From: Pseudomonadota bacterium
GTDB lineage: Bacteria > Pseudomonadota > Alphaproteobacteria > Rhizobiales > Hyphomicrobiaceae
Direction of reading: 5' to 3'
Assembly (NCBI GenBank): GCA_023410905.1
Contig: JAEYPL010000314.1
Location: 1 to 17,247 of the forward strand
DNA length: 17,247 nucleotides
In this document: one piece after another, positions 13,533 through 17,247 of the stretch
How positions within the stretch are numbered: the first letter of the stretch is position 1
How the letters are laid out: each line of letters begins with the position of its first letter
Notes under the pieces: generated by a model
Told to the model about the DNA's origin: nothing
Database searches by the model: none
The model's input: the letters and a program-made list of their open reading frames with translations, nothing else
Made by a program: the position numbers and the translations under genes

Positions 13533-14753
13533 TTATCGCGTCAGTACCGCGACGGCTTCCAGGTGCGGTGAATAAAGAAACTGATCGATCGGCGCAACGG
13601 CTTCGAGCCGGTATCCGCCATCGATCAGAATGCGCAGGTCGCGCGCGAGCGTCGCGGGATTACACGAGACCATCACCACGCGCTTCACTTTGGATTGCGC
13701 GAGACGCTCGCATTGTGCTTTCGCGCCTGCACGCGGCGGATCGAGCACCACCGCATCGAGATCCTTCATTTCTAAGGGCGAGAGCGGATCGCGGAAGAGA
13801 TCGCGTGGCCGCGTCGTCGTCGGTTTCAATCCCTGGTTCTTGCGCAGAGCCTCGTCGAGCGCCGCGATGGCATTGCGGTCGGCGTCGTAGGCCATCACGC
13901 GCGCCTTCTGCGCAATGGGCAGCGTCAACGTGCCGAGCCCGCAGAAGAGATCGCCGACCAGCTTGGCCTTGCCGAGTGAGGACGTCACGAGATCGATCAT
14001 CGCGCGCTCGGCCTCCGGCACGGCCTGAAGGAACGCACCCGGCGACGGTGTCACGGTCTTTCCGGCAAAGTGCAGCGTGGGTTTCTGGCGCTCGATCACC
14101 GGCACGCCGCCGACGGAAACGCGCGCCAGCTTGGCGTTTGCCGCGATCTCGCCGATCCTCGCGCGAGCCGCCGCACTCAATGTGCGTTCGCTGCCCTCGA
14201 TGTCGATATCTGAGCCCGTATCCGTCAGTGTGATGGAGACGCGCGCCTCATCTTCCTGACCCGCAACGATTGCCGCCAGATCCGCGAGCGTGGGCAGCAG
14301 ATCGACAATGTGCTTGTCGAGCACAGGACAATCCTCGGCCGCCACCAGATCGTGCGAACGCCGGCCGTGGTAGCCGATATGCATCACGCCTTTCATGCGG
14401 CGTGCGTTGAATGTCGCCCGGCGGCGCGAGTGCTCGGGCACCGTGATCAGCGGCTGCACCTCGATCTCGATGCGGTTCTGCCGCAAGGCGCGCACGAGCA
14501 AATCGCGCTTCCACGTCCCGTACATCGCGAGCGGCATATGTCGCGCGACGCAGCCACCGCACGGCTCGTCATTCGGATCGGGTGCGCGCCGTCGATCCGG
14601 AAGCAGCGTCACGGGTTCCGGCGCATAGCCTTCCTCCACCCGCCACGTCTCATCCGGCAGTGCCTGCGCGATGAATATCTGCTCGCCTGCGGCGGTCGTT
14701 GCTACGCCGTCACCTTCCGCACCAAGACCCGTGATTTCGACGATCTCACTCAT
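13533..14753 (-). CDS. RNA (uracil-5-)methyltransferase, TrmA/RlmD family
   Basis: 406 residues. The N-terminus resembles a TRAM domain (VEITGLGAEGDGVATTAAGEQIF, about 5-27). The Rossmann methyltransferase domain has the AdoMet motif DLFCGLGTLTLPIA (268-281), VVLDPPRAG (335-343), and the catalytic cysteine C364 in VSCNPATLARD (362-372), with HLEAV near the end supplying the likely base E399. The family makes m5U in tRNA or 23S rRNA. RlmD-like members hold a 4Fe-4S cluster through four cysteines; here CGGC gives C65 and C68, and C142 follows, but the expected first cysteine some six residues before C65 is missing. The ATG at 14753 overlaps the tlyA stop (ATGA), so translation is coupled. The exact modified uridine cannot be assigned. 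Confidence 0.9.
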   Translation of the reverse strand: MSEIVEITGLGAEGDGVATTAAGEQIFIAQALPDETWRVEEGYAPEPVTLLPDRRRAPDPNDEPCGGCVARHMPLAMYGTWKRDLLVRALRQNRIEIEVQPLITVPEHSRRRATFNARRMKGVMHIGYHGRRSHDLVAAEDCPVLDKHIVDLLPTLADLAAIVAGQEDEARVSITLTDTGSDIDIEGSERTLSAAARARIGEIAANAKLARVSVGGVPVIERQKPTLHFAGKTVTPSPGAFLQAVPEAERAMIDLVTSSLGKAKLVGDLFCGLGTLTLPIAQKARVMAYDADRNAIAALDEALRKNQGLKPTTTRPRDLFRDPLSPLEMKDLDAVVLDPPRAGAKAQCERLAQSKVKRVVMVSCNPATLARDLRILIDGGYRLEAVAPIDQFLYSPHLEAVAVLTR

Positions 14754-15502
14754 GCGCGAATACCGGCCAGCAAATACTCGACATTCCCCGATCCACCCTC
14801 GATGGGCGACGGCATGTCTCCGATCACCTCCCACTGCGGGTGCGCAGCCAGCCAATCACGCACAGTGATCAGCGCGCGCTTGCGGTGTGCCGGATCACGC
14901 ACGATACCGCCCTTGCTAACGCCTTCACGCCCAACTTCGAACTGCGGCTTTACGAGCGCCACGATCCAGCATCCGGTAGTCGCTAGCGTCAGCGCGGCCG
15001 GCAGCACCTTCGTCAACGAGATGAAACTCACATCGACGACGATCGCGCTGATCGCATCGGGTACGAGTACGCTGTCGAGCGTACGGGCATCGCACTGCTC
15101 CAGCGCCACGACGTGCGGATTATCTTTCAGCGTCTCATGAAGCTGACCTTGCCCCACATCCACTGCATAGACACGCGCCGCGCCGCGCTCCAGCAGCACC
15201 TGGGTGAACCCGCCGGTCGACGCCCCGACATCGAGCGCGATGCGTCCTGCCGGATCAAGCCCAAATCGATCCAGCGCCGCTGTTAGCTTCACCGCCCCGC
15301 GCGACACCTGCGCCGCCGCTTGTGCATCAACGGCGATCACCTGCTCCTCGCGCACGTTCGCCGCCGGCTTGCGCACGATCTCCCCATCAACGCGCACTTC
15401 CCCGCGCGCAATGAGATCGCGCGCCTTGGCTCGCGTAGCGACGAGCCCGCGCGCAACGAGCGCGAGGTCCAGGCGTTGCGGCTGTTGATCTGATGGCGTC
15501 AT
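14750..15502 (-). CDS. tlyA: TlyA family rRNA 2'-O-methyltransferase
   Basis: 250 residues. An N-terminal S4 RNA-binding domain (RLDLALVARGLVATRAKARDLIARGEVRVDG, about 10-40) is followed by an FtsJ-type methyltransferase domain. The latter shows VSRGAVKL (66-73), the AdoMet motif LDVGASTGGFTQVLLERGA (90-108), VDVGQGQL, VDVSFISL (156-163) and LVKPQFEVG (183-191). The K-D-K-type catalytic residues K72, D157 and K185 are in place. TlyA enzymes 2'-O-methylate cytidines in 16S and/or 23S rRNA and affect sensitivity to capreomycin; the old name hemolysin A is misleading. The ATG at 15502 opens the conserved S4 domain, but no Shine-Dalgarno precedes it. A 161-base gap with a hairpin array separates it from the fusion gene upstream on the same strand. 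Confidence 0.93.
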   Translation of the reverse strand: MTPSDQQPQRLDLALVARGLVATRAKARDLIARGEVRVDGEIVRKPAANVREEQVIAVDAQAAAQVSRGAVKLTAALDRFGLDPAGRIALDVGASTGGFTQVLLERGAARVYAVDVGQGQLHETLKDNPHVVALEQCDARTLDSVLVPDAISAIVVDVSFISLTKVLPAALTLATTGCWIVALVKPQFEVGREGVSKGGIVRDPAHRKRALITVRDWLAAHPQWEVIGDMPSPIEGGSGNVEYLLAGIRA

Positions 15503-15536
15503 GCGGGAAGCGCTAAAGCCTCGCGCATAAATAGTC

Positions 15537-15662
15537 AAAAAGGAGGGGGGCGGAGTCTCCCCGGTTGGGGCCAGGAGCGAAAGCCCCGTCGCGCCGCAGG
15601 CGCGAGCGAGGCTGCCGCCTCGCGCTCCGCCCGGGGGACACCCCCGGAGCCCCCGTCTTTTT
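15537..15662. repeat. GC-rich multi-hairpin element with A5/T5 ends
   Basis: A 126-base element filling most of the gap between tlyA and the fusion gene. It begins AAAAAGG and ends GTCTTTTT; the ends are imperfect inverted repeats (A5 then a G-run, versus a C-run then T5). Inside are five consecutive hairpins: GGAG/CTCC (15552-15560), GGGGC/GCCCC (15567-15587), CGCGCC/GGCGCG (15590-15604), GCGAGGC/GCCTCGC (15606-15623) and CCGGGGG/CCCCCGG with a 3-base loop (about 15630-15647). With T-runs on both strands it could terminate transcription either way. It also resembles a mobile palindromic intergenic repeat. No protein is supported within it. Confidence 0.6.
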
Positions 15663-15663
15663 A

Positions 15664-17172
15664 TCACTTTCTCTCTCGTCCTGCGGGCGGGAAATGCGTG
15701 TTGAACCACCGGGCGAGATCGGCGAGGGCGGGATGGCGCAGGTCGCGTTCGAGATAGCGCCAGATGCGCGGGATGTGCGCGAGATACGCCGTCTTCCCAT
15801 CACGATGCGCGAGGCGCCGGAATATGCCGAGCAGCTTCGTGTTCCGCTGCGCACCGAGCACGGCATAGGCCGTATCAAAAGCCGTGGCATCGAAAGCAGG
15901 CTCGCGACATGCGACTTCCTGCCGGTAGTGCGCGAGCAATTTGCCCTCGACGTCTTCCGACACATCGAGGCGCGCGTCCTGCAGCAGCGAGACGACGTCA
16001 TAAGCCCAGGGGCCGCGCATGGCGTCCTGGAAGTCCAGCACGCCGACACGCTCGTCGCCGAGCCACATGAGATTGGGTGAGTGATAGTCGCGCAGCACCC
16101 AGCCGAGCGGCAGCGTTTCCAGCCAGTCGATCTGCGCATTCCAGAAACCGAGGAATTCAGCTTTCACATCCGGTGGTATCGGCGCGCCCTTGGTGGCAGG
16201 CCAGTACCAGTCGGTGAGCAACTCCACTTCGATCAGGAGCGCCGTGCGGTCGAAGCGGCTCACGACATGATCGGGCGCGCCGCCCGGTACGGGTAGTTTC
16301 TCCGGCGGCGGATGCGCACGGATCGCAATGAGCCCATCGACGGCAGCGGACCACAATGCCAACTGATCCATGCCGCGATCGAACGCGCGCCCGAACGTGA
16401 GGTCGCCGAGGTCGTCGATCAGCAGAAGACCGCGCGCGTGGTCGAAGTCGCGGATCGTGGGCACGATCATGCCGTAGGATGCAAGCGCATCGGCCATGGC
16501 ATGAAATGCCGTCACATCCTCGGCGAGATGCGCAATGCGGCTGTAGGGCAGGCCATCGCGGATTGGTGGGCCATCGGGCTGACGCGGGCTGTCCATAAGC
16601 ACGTGCGAGGTGTTTTCGCCGACGAGCCGCGCATAGGCGCGCGTCGAGGCATCACCTTGCAGGTAGCGCAGCGCCCCGACGCGGGCGCCCAGAAAGTCGT
16701 CGATCTCGCGTAGGCGCTCGATGCGCGCAGCCCAATGCGCGTCGGGTGTAAAGGTAATCGTGCGCGTGTCGTCGGAAGGGCCGCTCGCGAGTGCGATATC
16801 CAGATGATGGCCGTGGAGGCGGCCTGCTGCCTTCTCCGGCCATTCGACGAGCGCGACGCCGCCGGCGACAGCTTCATCGAAACCGATCTCGTCGAGCTCG
16901 TTGGGATCGGCGAGGCGATAGATATCGAAATGCGCGATATCGAGGCGCGGCGTCGCGTACGGCTGGACCAGCGTGAATGTCGGGCTCGGGACTTCCGCTT
17001 CGGGATCGTCGAGCATCGCGCGGATGAAGACGCGCGCGAATGTGGTTTTGCCGGCGCCGAGATCGCCTGAAAGCGTGATCAGATCGCCGGCGCGCACCTT
17101 GAGGGCAACAAGCTCGGCGAGGCGCGCGAGGCGCACCTCGTCGACAGCATCGACAATCCAGGGCGCGCTCAT
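15664..17172 (-). CDS. Fusion of TsaE (t6A synthesis ATPase) and an AmgK-like sugar kinase
   Basis: 502 residues in two domains. Residues 1-150 are TsaE: Walker A GDLGAGKTT (36-44), SPTFTLVQPY (63-72), HFDIYRL (81-87) and VEWPEK (109-114). TsaE is the ATPase partner of TsaB-TsaD in threonylcarbamoylation of A37 in tRNAs. Residues 160-500 are an aminoglycoside phosphotransferase-like kinase resembling AmgK, which phosphorylates N-acetylmuramate/N-acetylglucosamine at the anomeric position for cell-wall recycling. It has LRYLQGDASTRAY (168-180), catalytic D362 in RDYHSPN (361-367), and metal-binding LDFQDAMRGPWAYDV (379-393). Both domains look intact, with a short linker. The ATG at 17172 overlaps the upstream gene's stop. 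The nucleotidyltransferase MurU, AmgK's usual partner, is not in the window. The kinase substrate is inferred from family resemblance. Confidence 0.92.
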   Translation of the reverse strand: MSAPWIVDAVDEVRLARLAELVALKVRAGDLITLSGDLGAGKTTFARVFIRAMLDDPEAEVPSPTFTLVQPYATPRLDIAHFDIYRLADPNELDEIGFDEAVAGGVALVEWPEKAAGRLHGHHLDIALASGPSDDTRTITFTPDAHWAARIERLREIDDFLGARVGALRYLQGDASTRAYARLVGENTSHVLMDSPRQPDGPPIRDGLPYSRIAHLAEDVTAFHAMADALASYGMIVPTIRDFDHARGLLLIDDLGDLTFGRAFDRGMDQLALWSAAVDGLIAIRAHPPPEKLPVPGGAPDHVVSRFDRTALLIEVELLTDWYWPATKGAPIPPDVKAEFLGFWNAQIDWLETLPLGWVLRDYHSPNLMWLGDERVGVLDFQDAMRGPWAYDVVSLLQDARLDVSEDVEGKLLAHYRQEVACREPAFDATAFDTAYAVLGAQRNTKLLGIFRRLAHRDGKTAYLAHIPRIWRYLERDLRHPALADLARWFNTHFPPAGRERK

Positions 17173-17247
17173 GCGACGGTGATTGACTTCGCCGTCTCCA
17201 TCCCCGGCCTCGGGCCGTGCTCGGGAAAGCGCACGGTGACGGAGGTG
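17169..17247 (-). CDS. C-terminal tail of an upstream protein, possibly a sensor histidine kinase
   Basis: Only the last 26 codons are inside the window, ending SITVA with a TGA at 17171-17169 that overlaps the ATG of the fusion gene (ATGA). The first visible residues, TSVTVRFPEHGP, resemble the closing strand of the histidine kinase ATPase domain (G-T-x-V-x-V-x-F-P), and a histidine kinase often precedes tsaE in this order of bacteria. The fragment is too short for a firm assignment; its existence as a coding end is supported mainly by the overlap. Confidence 0.5.
   Translation of the reverse strand, partial: TSVTVRFPEHGPRPGMETAKSITVA

Noticed and set aside
12118..13575. 485-codon rightward open frame
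   Set aside because: It is antisense to the monooxygenase gene, which has unmistakable family signatures.
15503..15709. N-terminal extension of TlyA through the multi-hairpin element
   Set aside because: The extension would only translate the repeat-like GC-rich element; the S4 domain starts right at the ATG at 15502 and no TlyA carries such a leader.

Overview
The window reads as chromosomal DNA of an alphaproteobacterium, most likely in the Hyphomicrobiales (Rhizobiales). The support is high G+C content, a short-form HisG with its HisZ partner directly after hisS, a DUF983-SURF1 pair, a TsaE/sugar-kinase fusion protein, and a free-standing DnaA domain IV protein next to a DUF6456 gene. Genus is not resolved. 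No tRNA, rRNA, CRISPR array, insertion sequence or phage gene was found. Density is that of a core genome.

Left to middle, plus strand (1-7073). A DUF1007 exported protein runs leftward off the edge (1-720). A 284-base divergent spacer follows, then a rightward run hisS, hisZ, hisG, DUF983, SURF1. hisZ and hisG overlap by 4 bases and encode the two subunits of ATP phosphoribosyltransferase. DUF983 and SURF1 are associated with cytochrome c oxidase assembly. After a hairpin comes an orphan MmgE/PrpD-family gene.

Middle (7074-11287). alaS lies on the minus strand, convergent with the PrpD-like gene across a strong hairpin. Its upstream 451-base spacer holds a candidate alaS promoter, a 9+9 base inverted repeat and a DnaA-box-like site. 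From the other side of this spacer a rightward pair begins: a 143-residue protein that is essentially only the DNA-binding domain IV of DnaA, and a DUF6456 protein that starts almost on its stop codon.

Right, all minus strand (11381-17247). In transcription order: the tail of what looks like a sensor histidine kinase, a TsaE-AmgK-like fusion, a GC-rich multi-hairpin element, tlyA, an RlmD/TrmA-type RNA (uracil-5-)methyltransferase coupled to tlyA by an ATGA overlap, an FMN-dependent monooxygenase of the NtaA/SnaA/DszA family, and its likely flavin reductase partner.

Most of the window is translation and housekeeping: two aminoacyl-tRNA synthetases, t6A synthesis, rRNA methylation, histidine synthesis and oxidase assembly. 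The least explained parts are the DnaA-domain-IV/DUF6456 pair with its structured upstream region, the multi-hairpin element at 15537-15662, and a 10-base palindrome found in front of both catabolic-looking genes. None of these is proven to be a new system.
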